Shown here: positions 29,077 through 36,513 of the stretch, one piece after another
Layout: every line of letters begins with the position of its first letter
Numbering within the stretch: the first letter of the stretch is position 1
Assembly (NCBI GenBank): GCA_016788285.1
Contig: JAEUSW010000100.1
Location: 1 to 53,578, forward strand
Source: Flavobacteriales bacterium
GTDB taxonomy: Bacteria > Bacteroidota > Bacteroidia > Flavobacteriales_F > PHOS-HE28
Direction: 5' to 3'
Length of the DNA stretch: 53,578 nt
Made by a program: the position numbers and the translations under genes
The notes under the pieces: generated by a model
The model's database searches: none
What the model was told of the DNA's origin: nothing
What the model saw: only the letters and a program-made list of their open reading frames with translations

Positions 29077-29736
29077 ATGAACGCCGTCGCCTACGACTAC
29101 AACACGCGCCGTCCGCGCCTGATCATCCCCGAATACGGCCGCCATGTGCAACGCATGGTGGAGCATTGCATGGCCGTGGACGACCGTGCCGAGCGCACCC
29201 GGCTGGCCAAGGCCATCATCCAGGTGATCGGGCGCCTCAACCCCCAGCTGCGGAACAGCGAGAACGCCGACCGCACCCTCTGGGACCACCTCTACATCAT
29301 GAGCGAGTTCAAGCTGGATGTGGACGGCCCCTTCCCCAAACCATCGCCCGAGGAACTGGAGACCAAGCCGGAGCGCGTGCCGTACCCGCAGAAGGCGATC
29401 CGGTTCGGCCACTACGGCAAGCTGGTGGAGCGGATGATCGAGCAATGCGCCGCCCTCGAGGCCGGCGAGAAGCGCGATGCCTACGCCCACCTCATCGCCA
29501 ACCTCATGAAGCGCCAGTTCCTGACCTGGAACCGCGACACGGTGCCCGACGGGGTGATCCTGAAGGACCTGAACGACCTGAGCAAAGGCCGCGTGAAGCT
29601 CAAGGAGGACCAGCAGCTCGCCAGCACGGATGCCCTGCTGCAGGCCCAGCGCAGTGGCCCGCGCAACGAGGCCGAGGTGCGCAAGCGTGGCAAGAAACGC
29701 CACCGCAACCGCAACAAGAAGGGCGGACGCTACTGA
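29077..29736 (+). CDS. DUF4290 family protein
   Basis: The 219-residue protein (MNAVAYDYNTRRPRLIIPEYG) matches the DUF4290 family, which as far as I know is confined to Bacteroidota and has no known function. The core includes GRHVQRMVEHCMAVDDRAERTRLAKAIIQVI, WDHLYIMSEFKLDVDGPFP and DAYAHLIANLMKRQFLTWNRD. The C-terminus (about residue 190 onward) is very basic (RKRGKKRHRNRNKKGGRY), which suggests nucleic-acid or ribosome contact; this is inference. ATG 29077 is chosen over an upstream open stretch because the family sequence begins there and the promoter box lies just upstream. It is followed by murA after 119 bases. Confidence 0.9.
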   Translation: MNAVAYDYNTRRPRLIIPEYGRHVQRMVEHCMAVDDRAERTRLAKAIIQVIGRLNPQLRNSENADRTLWDHLYIMSEFKLDVDGPFPKPSPEELETKPERVPYPQKAIRFGHYGKLVERMIEQCAALEAGEKRDAYAHLIANLMKRQFLTWNRDTVPDGVILKDLNDLSKGRVKLKEDQQLASTDALLQAQRSGPRNEAEVRKRGKKRHRNRNKKGGRY

Positions 29737-29792
29737 GCGACCAGCGCACGGCCCCACCGGGTGCGTTGTCAGTCCATCGTTGTTAGCAGCCC

Positions 29793-29810
29793 GCGCTGCG
29801 CGCGCAGCGC
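29793..29810. repeat. Perfect 18-base palindrome between DUF4290 gene and murA
   Basis: GCGCTGCGCGCGCAGCGC reads the same on both strands. A second pair, GGCGC/GCGCC, lies at 29824-29840. The 119-base gap has no T run, so a classical terminator is not obvious. The palindrome could be a stem of a read-through attenuator or a protein site. Confidence 0.5.
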
Positions 29811-29855
29811 ACAGGCCCGCATCGGCGCTTGCTTCGCGCCACGAAGTGCCATGCC

Positions 29856-31160
29856 ATGGGAAGTTTCCGCATTGAAGGGGGGCGCCGCCTGAAGGGCGAA
29901 CTGGTGCCGCAGGGCGCCAAGAACGAGGCCCTGCAGATCCTCTGTGCCGTGCTGCTCACCAGCGAGCCGGTCACCATCCACAACGTGCCCGACATCGTGG
30001 ACGTGAACAAGCTCATCGACCTGCTGCGCGCCATGGGCGTCGAGGTGGTGGGCCTCGGCCCCGGTTCCTACCGCTTCACCGCCAGGACCGTGAACCTGGA
30101 GTTCTTCCTGGACCCCGAGTACAAGCGCATGGGCGGCAGCCTGCGCGGCAGCGTGATGGTGGCCGGACCGGCCTTGGCGCGCTTCGGCCGCGGCTACATC
30201 CCCAGCCCCGGGGGCGACAAGATCGGCCGCCGCCGCATGGACACCCACTTCATCGGCTTCGAGCGCCTGGGCGCCGAGATCAAGTACGACGCCAAGGAGG
30301 GCTTCTACCGCGCGGAGGCCAAGCAGCTCAAGGGTTGTTACATGCTGCTTGACGAGGCCAGTGTCACCGGCACGGCCAACATCGTGATGGCCGCCGTGCT
30401 CGCCGAGGGGCGCACCACCATCTTCAATGCCGCCTGCGAGCCCTACATCCAGCAGCTCTGCCACATGCTGGTCCGCATGGGGGCGCGGATCGGCGGCATC
30501 GGCAGCAACCTGCTGCACATCGACGGAGTAAAGGAGCTCGGCGGCACCGAGCACCGGATGCTGCCCGATATGATCGAGATCGGCTCCTTCATCGGCCTCG
30601 CCGCCATGACGCGCAGTGAGATCACCATCAAGGACACCGGCTACGACCACCTGGGCATGATCCCCGACGTGTTCCGCCGCCTCGGCATCGCCGTGGTGCG
30701 CAACGGCGACGACATCCATGTGCCCGCCCAGGAGCACTACACCATCACCAAGTTCATCGATGGCAGCCAGATGATCGTGGCCGACGCGCCCTGGCCCGGC
30801 TTCACCCCCGACCTGTTGAGCATCGTGCTCGTCACCGCCATCCAGGCCAAGGGCAGCGTCCTCATCCACCAGAAGATGTTCGAGAGCCGCCTGTTCTTCG
30901 TGGACAAGCTGATCGAGATGGGCGCCCAGATCACGCTCTGCGACCCGCACCGCGCGCTGGTCATCGGGCACGACTTCGCCATCCCCTTGCGCGGCATCCG
31001 CATGACCAGCCCCGACATCCGCGCGGGCGTGTCGCTGCTGATCGCCGCCCTCAGCGCCGATGGCGTGAGCACCATCGACAACATCGAGCAGATCCGCCGC
31101 GGCTACCAGGACATCGAAGGCCGCCTGAACGCCATCGGGGCGCGGATCGAGGTGGTATGA
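29856..31160 (+). CDS. murA: UDP-N-acetylglucosamine 1-carboxyvinyltransferase with Asp at the fosfomycin site
   Basis: MurA transfers enolpyruvyl from phosphoenolpyruvate to UDP-GlcNAc, the first committed step of peptidoglycan synthesis. The 434-residue protein starts MGSFRIEGGRRLKGELVPQG (ATG 29856; an upstream in-frame TTG at 29829 is less likely). The catalytic loop reads PSPGGDKIGRRRMDTHFIG: the residue equivalent to E. coli Cys115 is Asp121. Other family blocks are present (NIVMAAVLAEG, VTAIQAKGSVLIHQKMFESRL, DIRAGVSLLIAAL). By analogy with other Asp-type MurA enzymes it should be active and resistant to fosfomycin. The gene stands apart from other murein genes here. Confidence 0.97.
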   Translation: MGSFRIEGGRRLKGELVPQGAKNEALQILCAVLLTSEPVTIHNVPDIVDVNKLIDLLRAMGVEVVGLGPGSYRFTARTVNLEFFLDPEYKRMGGSLRGSVMVAGPALARFGRGYIPSPGGDKIGRRRMDTHFIGFERLGAEIKYDAKEGFYRAEAKQLKGCYMLLDEASVTGTANIVMAAVLAEGRTTIFNAACEPYIQQLCHMLVRMGARIGGIGSNLLHIDGVKELGGTEHRMLPDMIEIGSFIGLAAMTRSEITIKDTGYDHLGMIPDVFRRLGIAVVRNGDDIHVPAQEHYTITKFIDGSQMIVADAPWPGFTPDLLSIVLVTAIQAKGSVLIHQKMFESRLFFVDKLIEMGAQITLCDPHRALVIGHDFAIPLRGIRMTSPDIRAGVSLLIAALSADGVSTIDNIEQIRRGYQDIEGRLNAIGARIEVV

Positions 31161-31283
31161 GGGCAGCTGGCAGTTGGTAGTTGGCAGTTGGTAGGTTGCA
31201 GTTGGGTTACCTCAGAGGTCATCTGCACGTCCGCGATGGTCCAACTGCCAACTGCCGAATGCCGACTGGAGACTGAGCTTGCA
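31161..31283. repeat. Degenerate inverted repeat region (GGCAGTTGG / CCAACTGCC)
   Basis: Left part 31162-31206 contains several copies of the 9-mer GGCAGTTGG and close variants; right part 31239-31283 contains the complement CCAACTGCC and variants. Together they can form a long imperfect hairpin just after murA. Similar simple repeat clusters occur in intergenic regions of related genomes in my memory, but I cannot verify this. Confidence 0.6.
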
Positions 31284-31328
31284 TTCCCATCCGGCACGGT
31301 CTTGGCTGACCACGCGGCACCCATCCCC

Positions 31329-31336
31329 TACCTTCG
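31329..31336 (+). promoter_or_regulatory. -7 box (TACCTTCG)
   Basis: The box lies only 4 bases before ATG 31341 and 22 bases before a second in-frame ATG at 31359. Either the mRNA is leaderless or translation starts at the second ATG. Confidence 0.6.
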
Positions 31337-31340
31337 TCCC

Positions 31341-31913
31341 ATGAACCTCCGCCCCGCGATGAACAAGCTGCGCGTGCTCATCCTTTCGGCCGTGGCCCTG
31401 CTGGCCATCTACGGCTTCACCGAACGCCTGGACCAGAAGGCCGCCAAAGGAGCCAAGGTGGGCACCAACATCGGCGATCAGGCGCCCGAGCTCGCGTACA
31501 TGAACGTGGACAGCACCAAGGTCCTCAAGCTCTCGGAGCTGCGCGGCAAATACGTGCTCATCGACTTCTGGGCCAGCTGGTGCGGTCCCTGCCGCCGGGA
31601 GAACCCGAACGTGGTGGCGGCCTATCAGAAGTACAGCGCGGCCAAGTTCAAGGACGGCAAGGGCTTCGAGATCTACAGCGTGAGCCTGGACAAGAGCCGC
31701 GATGCCTGGCGTCGCGCCATCGAGCAGGACAAGCTCAGTTGGAAGTACCACGTCAGCGACCTGAAGTACTGGGCCTCGGAGGCCTCCCGCCTATATGGGG
31801 TGTCCGGCATCCCCATGAGCTTCCTGGTGGACCCCAACGGGGTGATCATCGGCAAGAACCTGCGGGGCATGGCCCTGCATCAGGAGCTGGACAAGTACGT
31901 CAAAAGCCTTTGA
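31341..31913 (+). CDS. TlpA-like thiol-disulfide oxidoreductase
   Basis: The 190-residue protein has an N-terminal membrane anchor or signal (LRVLILSAVALLAIYGF, residues about 10-26), then a thioredoxin-fold domain with the redox motif WCGPC (Cys81, Cys84) in VLIDFWASWCGPCRRENPN and the cis-Pro region SGIPMSFLVDPNGVI. It probably works in the periplasm, reducing or transferring disulfides, for example in cytochrome c maturation or envelope protein folding; the partner is unknown. A second start at 31359 (MNKLRVLIL) fits a promoter-leader arrangement better. It is followed by a strong terminator. Confidence 0.93.
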   Translation: MNLRPAMNKLRVLILSAVALLAIYGFTERLDQKAAKGAKVGTNIGDQAPELAYMNVDSTKVLKLSELRGKYVLIDFWASWCGPCRRENPNVVAAYQKYSAAKFKDGKGFEIYSVSLDKSRDAWRRAIEQDKLSWKYHVSDLKYWASEASRLYGVSGIPMSFLVDPNGVIIGKNLRGMALHQELDKYVKSL

Positions 31914-31933
31914 GCCTCGTGAACGACCCTGAA

Positions 31934-31958
31934 GGGCCCCGCCGCGGCGGGGCTCTTT
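31934..31958 (+). terminator. Terminator after the TlpA-like gene
   Basis: GCCCCGCC and GGCGGGGC form a perfect 8-bp stem (31936-31953), extended by G-C and G-U pairs, followed by TCTTTCG. It separates the thioredoxin gene from grpE. Confidence 0.85.
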
Positions 31959-32017
31959 CGTTGCCGGGTCTCCTGTCATTTTGTCCCCAACCCCACCCTC
32001 GGCATCGTCCTTGACCC

Positions 32018-32689
32018 ATGCGCCGCATCTTCGGAAAAGCCCGGAAACCCATGACGGACCGCCATCAAGCCGCCGCCGAGGCAGAACATCCTGCCAAACC
32101 GACCACGCACGCACTGCCCGCCGATGCGGCCGATGAGGCGCGCAAGGACCCCCTGACCGCTGCATCGGAAGCCGCCGCCGAGCATGTGATGCACGATGCG
32201 GAGGCCGACGGCCGCGAGGACATCAACACCCTGCAGGCCGAACTGGACCAGGCCAAGGCCGAGGCGGCCGACCTGAAGGACAAATGGCTGCGCCTCAACG
32301 CCGATTTCGACAACTTCCGCAAGCGCACGGCCCGTGAGCGGCTCGACCTGATCCAGTTCGCGGCCGAGAACGCCCTGAAGAACGTGCTTCCCGTGCTGGA
32401 CGACATGGAGCGCGCCATCGCCAACAACGCGCGCACCGAGGAGCTGGCCGTGGTGAAGGAGGGCTTCCACCTCATCCAGAGCAAACTGCTCCACATCCTC
32501 GGCAGCCAGGGCGTGAAGCCCATGTCCGAGGTGAAGGGCCAGCCCTTCGACGTGGACCGCCACGAGGCCATCACCAAGGCCCCCGCCCCGAGCCCCGAGC
32601 TGAAGGGCCGTGTGCTGGAGGTGGTGGAGAACGGCTACACCCTGCACGACAAGGTGATCCGCTACGCCAAGGTGGTGGTGGGCGAGTAA
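32018..32689 (+). CDS. grpE: Nucleotide exchange factor GrpE
   Basis: GrpE releases ADP from the DnaK chaperone. The 223-residue protein has a disordered, Ala/Glu-rich N-terminal part (to about residue 65), a long coiled-coil region (NTLQAELDQAKAEAADLKDKWLRLNADFDNFRKRTARER) and the C-terminal beta domain ending GRVLEVVENGYTLHDKVIRYAKVVVGE. The start may be ATG 32018 or ATG 32051 (MTDRHQ); the N-terminus is too variable to decide. A weak TCATTTTG box lies at 31976-31983. It is 33 bases upstream of dnaJ; dnaK is not in the window. Confidence 0.95.
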   Translation: MRRIFGKARKPMTDRHQAAAEAEHPAKPTTHALPADAADEARKDPLTAASEAAAEHVMHDAEADGREDINTLQAELDQAKAEAADLKDKWLRLNADFDNFRKRTARERLDLIQFAAENALKNVLPVLDDMERAIANNARTEELAVVKEGFHLIQSKLLHILGSQGVKPMSEVKGQPFDVDRHEAITKAPAPSPELKGRVLEVVENGYTLHDKVIRYAKVVVGE

Positions 32690-32722
32690 GGCACGCACCC
32701 CGGCAACCGACCACCCGCACCG

Positions 32723-33853
32723 ATGAGCAAGCGCGATCCCTACGAGGTCCTGGGCGTGGCCCGCACCGCGAGCGCCGACGAGATCAAGAAGGCCTACCGC
32801 AAGCAGGCCATCAAGTTCCACCCGGACAAGAACCCGGGCGACAAGGCCGCCGAGGAGAAGTTCAAGGAGGCCGCCGAGGCCTACGAGATCCTCAGCGACC
32901 CCGAGAAGAAGGCCCGCTACGACCGCTTCGGCCATCAGGCCCCGGGCGGCTTCGGTGGCGGCGGCCATGCCGGTGGCATGTCGATGGACGACATCTTCAG
33001 CCACTTCGGCGACATCTTCGGGGAGGCCTTCGGCGGTGGCGCGTTCGGCGGCTTCGGCGGCGGGCGCGGGCGCGGTGGCCGGGTGATCAAGGGCAGCAAC
33101 CTCCGGGTCCGCCTCAAGCTCACCCTGGAGGAGATCGCCCTCGGCGCGGAGAAGAAGATCAAGGTGACCAAGCTGGTGCGCGGCAAGGGCAGCGAGTACG
33201 GCGCCTGCGGCACCTGCAAAGGCACCGGCCAGGTGACGCGCGTGCAGAGCACCTTCCTGGGCGCCATGCAGACCGTGAGCACCTGCCCGGCCTGCGGCGG
33301 CATCGGCCAGACCGTGAGCAAACGGGCTCCGGGAAGCGATGAGCACGGCCTGGTCCGCGAGGAGGTGGTGGTGCCCATCCGCATCCCCGCCGGTGTGGAG
33401 GAAGGCATGCAGCTCAACATCAGCGGCATGGGCAACGAAGCCCCGGCCGGAGGCGTGCCGGGCGACCTGCTGGTGGTGATCGAGGAGGAGGCCCACCCCG
33501 ACCTGAAGCGCGACGGGCTGCACCTGCACCATGAAGCCTTCATCAGCATGCCCGACGCCGCGCTCGGCACCACCATCGAGGTGCCTTTGGTGCAGGGCCG
33601 CGCCAAGGTGAAGATCGAACCCGGCACCCAGAGCAACCACACCTTGCGCCTGCGCGGCAAGGGACTGCCCGGTCTCAACGGCCATGGCCCCGGCGACCTG
33701 CTGGTGCATGTGGCCGTGTGGACGCCCACCGACCTGACCAAGGCCGAGCGCGACACCTTGGAGAAACTGCGCCAAAGCCCCGGTTTCCAACCCCGGCCCA
33801 CGGCCAAGGACAAGGGCTTCTTCGAGCGCGTGCGCGAGATGTTCGGCCACTGA
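32723..33853 (+). CDS. dnaJ: Chaperone DnaJ with one zinc centre missing
   Basis: DnaJ binds unfolded proteins and stimulates DnaK ATPase. The 376-residue protein has a J domain with HPD at residues 33-35, a Gly/Phe-rich linker (about 75-120), a Cys-rich domain and two C-terminal substrate domains, followed by a Pro/Lys tail. The Cys-rich domain normally has four CxxCxGxG motifs; only two remain: CGTCKGTG (Cys162, Cys165) and CPACGGIG (Cys188, Cys191). Motif I is replaced by RGKGSEYG and motif IV by [10 protein letters not shown]. So zinc centre II (motifs II and III) is kept and centre I (motifs I and IV) is lost. It pairs with grpE. Confidence 0.95.
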   Translation: MSKRDPYEVLGVARTASADEIKKAYRKQAIKFHPDKNPGDKAAEEKFKEAAEAYEILSDPEKKARYDRFGHQAPGGFGGGGHAGGMSMDDIFSHFGDIFGEAFGGGAFGGFGGGRGRGGRVIKGSNLRVRLKLTLEEIALGAEKKIKVTKLVRGKGSEYGACGTCKGTGQVTRVQSTFLGAMQTVSTCPACGGIGQTVSKRAPGSDEHGLVREEVVVPIRIPAGVEEGMQLNISGMGNEAPAGGVPGDLLVVIEEEAHPDLKRDGLHLHHEAFISMPDAALGTTIEVPLVQGRAKVKIEPGTQSNHTLRLRGKGLPGLNGHGPGDLLVHVAVWTPTDLTKAERDTLEKLRQSPGFQPRPTAKDKGFFERVREMFGH

Positions 33854-33871
33854 GCGCGCGAGACCGGTGCC

Positions 33872-33879
33872 TATCTTGC
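33872..33879 (+). promoter_or_regulatory. Possible -7 box (TATCTTGC)
   Basis: This box lies 9 bases before ATG 33889. It matches TAnnTT and departs at the last positions, so it is weaker than most. Confidence 0.4.
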
Positions 33880-33888
33880 TCGGGCCCC

Positions 33889-34500
33889 ATGCTGCCCGCG
33901 CATCGTCCCAAGCCCCGCTCGTCGACCACGGCCGGAGGCGCCTCCGCGCCGCGCCCGTCCACAGCGCCTTCGCCCTTCCACCGGCTCCGGTGGGGCCACC
34001 TCGTCCCGGTCTGGTTCATCGGTGTGCCCTGCGTGTTCGTGCTGGCCGGGCCCACCCTGCTCACCACCGACGGCTGGCTGCGCCTGCTCGGTGCCCTCGT
34101 GGCCCTCATCGCCGTAGTGGCCCGCCTGCTCGACCGCCGCTACCGCTTCGGCCCCTGGGCCTCCTTCATCGCCGGGCTCTTCGGCGGGCTGCCCCTGCTG
34201 GGCCTTCTGGTGCTCAGCCTCAACCGCATGGTGGGTCGCGAACGGGTGGAAGAGCTCCGCATCGTGGGCGTCGAGCGTCGCGCCGACATCGATGGGTTGC
34301 TCCTGCACCTCGAAGGCGGCGCCTACGCCGACTTCCCGAACAAGCTGCGCATGGCCCCGCTCGACCCCTCGGTCTGGTCCGCCGACCGGCTCCGCACCAC
34401 CTTCCACGACGGGATGTTCGGCTTCCCCGTGGTCGAGCATCAGGAACTGCTGCCCGGCCCGGAAGGCCATCGACTGCCCGACCGGACCCGCCTTCCCTGA
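33889..34500 (+). CDS. Small predicted membrane protein, unknown function
   Basis: The 203-residue product starts at ATG 33889 just after a box-like TATCTTGC. The N-terminal 40 residues are Pro/Ser/Ala-rich. Three hydrophobic stretches follow (VPVWFIGVPCVFVLAGPTLL, LRLLGALVALIAVVARLL, and FIAGLFGGLPLLGLLVLSL; about residues 43-125), and then a soluble part of about 75 residues (VGVERRADIDGLLLHLEGGAYADFP). No known family is recognised. It lies between dnaJ and a desaturase, 35 bases after dnaJ. Confidence 0.7.
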   Translation: MLPAHRPKPRSSTTAGGASAPRPSTAPSPFHRLRWGHLVPVWFIGVPCVFVLAGPTLLTTDGWLRLLGALVALIAVVARLLDRRYRFGPWASFIAGLFGGLPLLGLLVLSLNRMVGRERVEELRIVGVERRADIDGLLLHLEGGAYADFPNKLRMAPLDPSVWSADRLRTTFHDGMFGFPVVEHQELLPGPEGHRLPDRTRLP

Positions 34501-34551
34501 GCCGTCCTCCGTCGGCTGACGCCCCTCACACGGGACCCCATCGCACGGGGC

Positions 34552-34559
34552 TACCTTCG
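34552..34559 (+). promoter_or_regulatory. -7 box (TACCTTCG)
   Basis: The box ends 8 bases before ATG 34568 of the desaturase, allowing a leader of only a few bases. Confidence 0.65.
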
Positions 34560-34567
34560 CGCCGACC

Positions 34568-35341
34568 ATGACCGCGATCCTCCTCTTCTTCATCCTTCAC
34601 TGGTACCTGAGCCTCTTCGTGCAGACCTTCTACCTGCACCGCTATGCCGCGCACCACATGTTCACGATGAGCCCCTTCTGGGAGAAGGCGTTCCACGTGT
34701 TCACGTTCATCGCCCAAGGAAGCAGCTACCTGAGCCCTTACGCCTACGGAGTGCTCCACCGGCTTCACCACGCCTACGCGGACACGGAGCAGGACCCGCA
34801 CTCCCCGAAATACGACCCCAGCCTCTTCAGCATGATGTGGCGCACCAAGACCGTCTACCACCAGCTGTTCGACCGGTCGATGCCGGTGGAGGAACGCTTC
34901 ACCAAGGGAGTGCCCCAATGGCGCGCGTTCGAGGTGTTCGCCGACGCGTGGCCCACCCGCATCGCCTGGATCCTGGGCTACACCGCCTTCTATGTGGTCT
35001 TCGCCCCCAGCGCCTGGTGGTACCTGCTCTTGCCGTTGCACTACGTGATGGGCCCGCTGCACGGCGCCATCATCAACTGGTACGCCCACAAATACGGCTA
35101 CCGCAACTACGAGGTGAACGACACCAGCCGCAACATGTGGCCCGTGGAAGTGCTCGTGATGGGCGAAGGCCTGCACAACAACCACCATGCCCACAGCGGC
35201 CGGGCCAACTTCGCGGCCAAGTGGTGGGAGTTCGACCCCACCTGGCCCATCATCCGGGTGCTGAACGGCCTGCGGATCATCCGGCTTCGGCCGGCCACCG
35301 TCCACGTGCGCGAGGTCAAGGCACGCCGGCAAGCCGCCTGA
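34568..35341 (+). CDS. Membrane fatty acid desaturase (acyl-CoA/delta-9 type)
   Basis: This 257-residue integral-membrane di-iron enzyme probably inserts a double bond in acyl chains. The three His boxes are HRYAAH (residues 24-29), HRLHH (64-68) and HNNHH with a further His (203-209). Hydrophobic segments are at about 1-20, 40-60 and 145-180. The first part of a long desaturase is missing, as in short bacterial forms. It stands behind its own promoter box. Its last 26 bases overlap the 3' end of the converging GluQ-RS gene (35316-35341). Confidence 0.9.
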   Translation: MTAILLFFILHWYLSLFVQTFYLHRYAAHHMFTMSPFWEKAFHVFTFIAQGSSYLSPYAYGVLHRLHHAYADTEQDPHSPKYDPSLFSMMWRTKTVYHQLFDRSMPVEERFTKGVPQWRAFEVFADAWPTRIAWILGYTAFYVVFAPSAWWYLLLPLHYVMGPLHGAIINWYAHKYGYRNYEVNDTSRNMWPVEVLVMGEGLHNNHHAHSGRANFAAKWWEFDPTWPIIRVLNGLRIIRLRPATVHVREVKARRQAA

Positions 35342-36197
35342 GCATCGTGTGAGCCTGAGCGATCAGCGTCTGCGGTCCGTGACCCGCAAGACGCATGGCA
35401 CGCAGGCTGGTCGCCCCCTCCGATTTGCTGAGCTTGGCCCCGCTGTCGTCCGTGAGCAGCGGGTGGTGCAGGAACCGCACGGTCGCGAACGCCGACAGCC
35501 CCAGGACACGCGCCAGGTGCAGCTGCACCAGGGTGCTGGGAAAGAGGTCCTCACCCCGCACGATGAACGTGATCCCGTGATCCACATCATCGGCCAGGGA
35601 AGCGAGCTGATACGCCGGCCGGCGGGGCCGACCATCCTGCGACCGCTGCAGCAGCACCGGGTCCGGCAGCCACGCGAACGGCCGCTCCGTGCGGGGCGGG
35701 CCGCACAGGCCGTGGACGGTCACCTCTTCGTCCTCGGGGATCCGCACCCGCCAGGCGAGGGACCCATCGTCCAGGTCGAGGCCGGCGGTGCGGCAGCCGC
35801 AGGTGGTGCGGCCCGCCGCCATCAGGGTCGTGCGTTGCTGGCGCGAACAGCCGCAGGCGTAGACCCGACCGGCGGCACGAAGCGCTCCGGCCAGCTCCAG
35901 GTAGCGCGGGATGCGGAGGCGTTGCGACCCGTGCAGCCGCTGGTCCTCGGCATCCCGCGGGCCCACGTCCGGACGGATGCCCAGCCACGCCAGCCCCTCG
36001 AAGATGTCCTCCACATAGGTCTGGCGCTCCCGCTCGGCGTCCAGGTCGTCGATGCGCAGGCGGAGGGTGGCCCCGGTGTGACGGGCGAGCCGGTCGGTGA
36101 GCAGGAAGTTCAGGGCGTTGCCGGCGTGCAGGAAGCCGCTGGGCGTGGGTGCCAGGCGGGTGCTTCCGGGGTCGGTGGACGCGACGGGCTCGGGCAT
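35316..36197 (-). CDS. gluQ: Glutamyl-tRNA synthetase-like protein, probable GluQ-RS
   Basis: At 293 residues it has the catalytic half of a class I glutamyl-tRNA synthetase but no anticodon-binding domain, as in GluQ-RS, which glutamylates queuosine 34 of tRNA-Asp. The HIGH-like motif is GFLHAGNALN (His24), the KMSKS motif is KLSKSEG (255-261). CGC and TCGC clusters separated by about 15 residues could form a zinc site as in E. coli GluQ-RS. The start at the ATG complementary to 36195-36197 avoids overlap with tRNA-Leu; an upstream ATG would overlap it. It converges on the desaturase gene. Confidence 0.88.
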   Translation of the reverse strand: MPEPVASTDPGSTRLAPTPSGFLHAGNALNFLLTDRLARHTGATLRLRIDDLDAERERQTYVEDIFEGLAWLGIRPDVGPRDAEDQRLHGSQRLRIPRYLELAGALRAAGRVYACGCSRQQRTTLMAAGRTTCGCRTAGLDLDDGSLAWRVRIPEDEEVTVHGLCGPPRTERPFAWLPDPVLLQRSQDGRPRRPAYQLASLADDVDHGITFIVRGEDLFPSTLVQLHLARVLGLSAFATVRFLHHPLLTDDSGAKLSKSEGATSLRAMRLAGHGPQTLIAQAHTMLRRLAGVP

Positions 36198-36208
36198 GGC
36201 GTGGGCGG

Positions 36209-36294
36209 TGCCCGGGGCGGGACTTGAACCCGCACGGCCCTTGCGGGCCAAGGGATTTTAAGTCCCTCGTGTCTACCGGTTCCACCACCCGGGC
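36209..36294 (-). tRNA. tRNA-Leu (anticodon UAA)
   Basis: The minus strand reads as a class II tRNA: acceptor GCCCGGG paired with CCCGGGC, D arm GGTGGAACCGGTAGACAC, anticodon stem GGGA/TCCC with loop CTTAAAA (anticodon 36258-36260), a long variable arm GGCCC-GCAA-GGGCC, and T arm GCGGGTTCAAGTCCCGC. The discriminator is A. No CCA is encoded. It reads leucine UUA/UUG codons. Confidence 0.97.
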
Positions 36295-36331
36295 GGGGTC
36301 CGCGGGCGCGGGGCCGGCGGATGGGAACTCC

Positions 36332-36339
36332 CGAAAATA
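36332..36339 (-). promoter_or_regulatory. -7 box of tRNA-Leu (TATTTTCG, minus strand)
   Basis: On the minus strand TATTTTCG lies 37 bases before the 5' end of tRNA-Leu and after tRNA-Gly. It suggests that the two tRNA genes have separate promoters. Confidence 0.55.
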
Positions 36340-36372
36340 GCGATGCCCCCGCCAGGCGGCGAAGGCATCGTG

Positions 36373-36445
<73 letters not shown>

Positions 36446-36475
36446 TTGGGACCCGTCCACGGCCGGACGGGGGTG

Positions 36476-36483
36476 CAAATATA
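36476..36483 (-). promoter_or_regulatory. -7 box of tRNA-Gly (TATATTTG, minus strand)
   Basis: An exact TAnnTTTG match on the minus strand lies 30 bases before the tRNA-Gly 5' end and after the mutS stop. Confidence 0.7.
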
Positions 36484-36513
36484 GACGGTCCTTCGATCCA
36501 TGCAATGCGCGGA

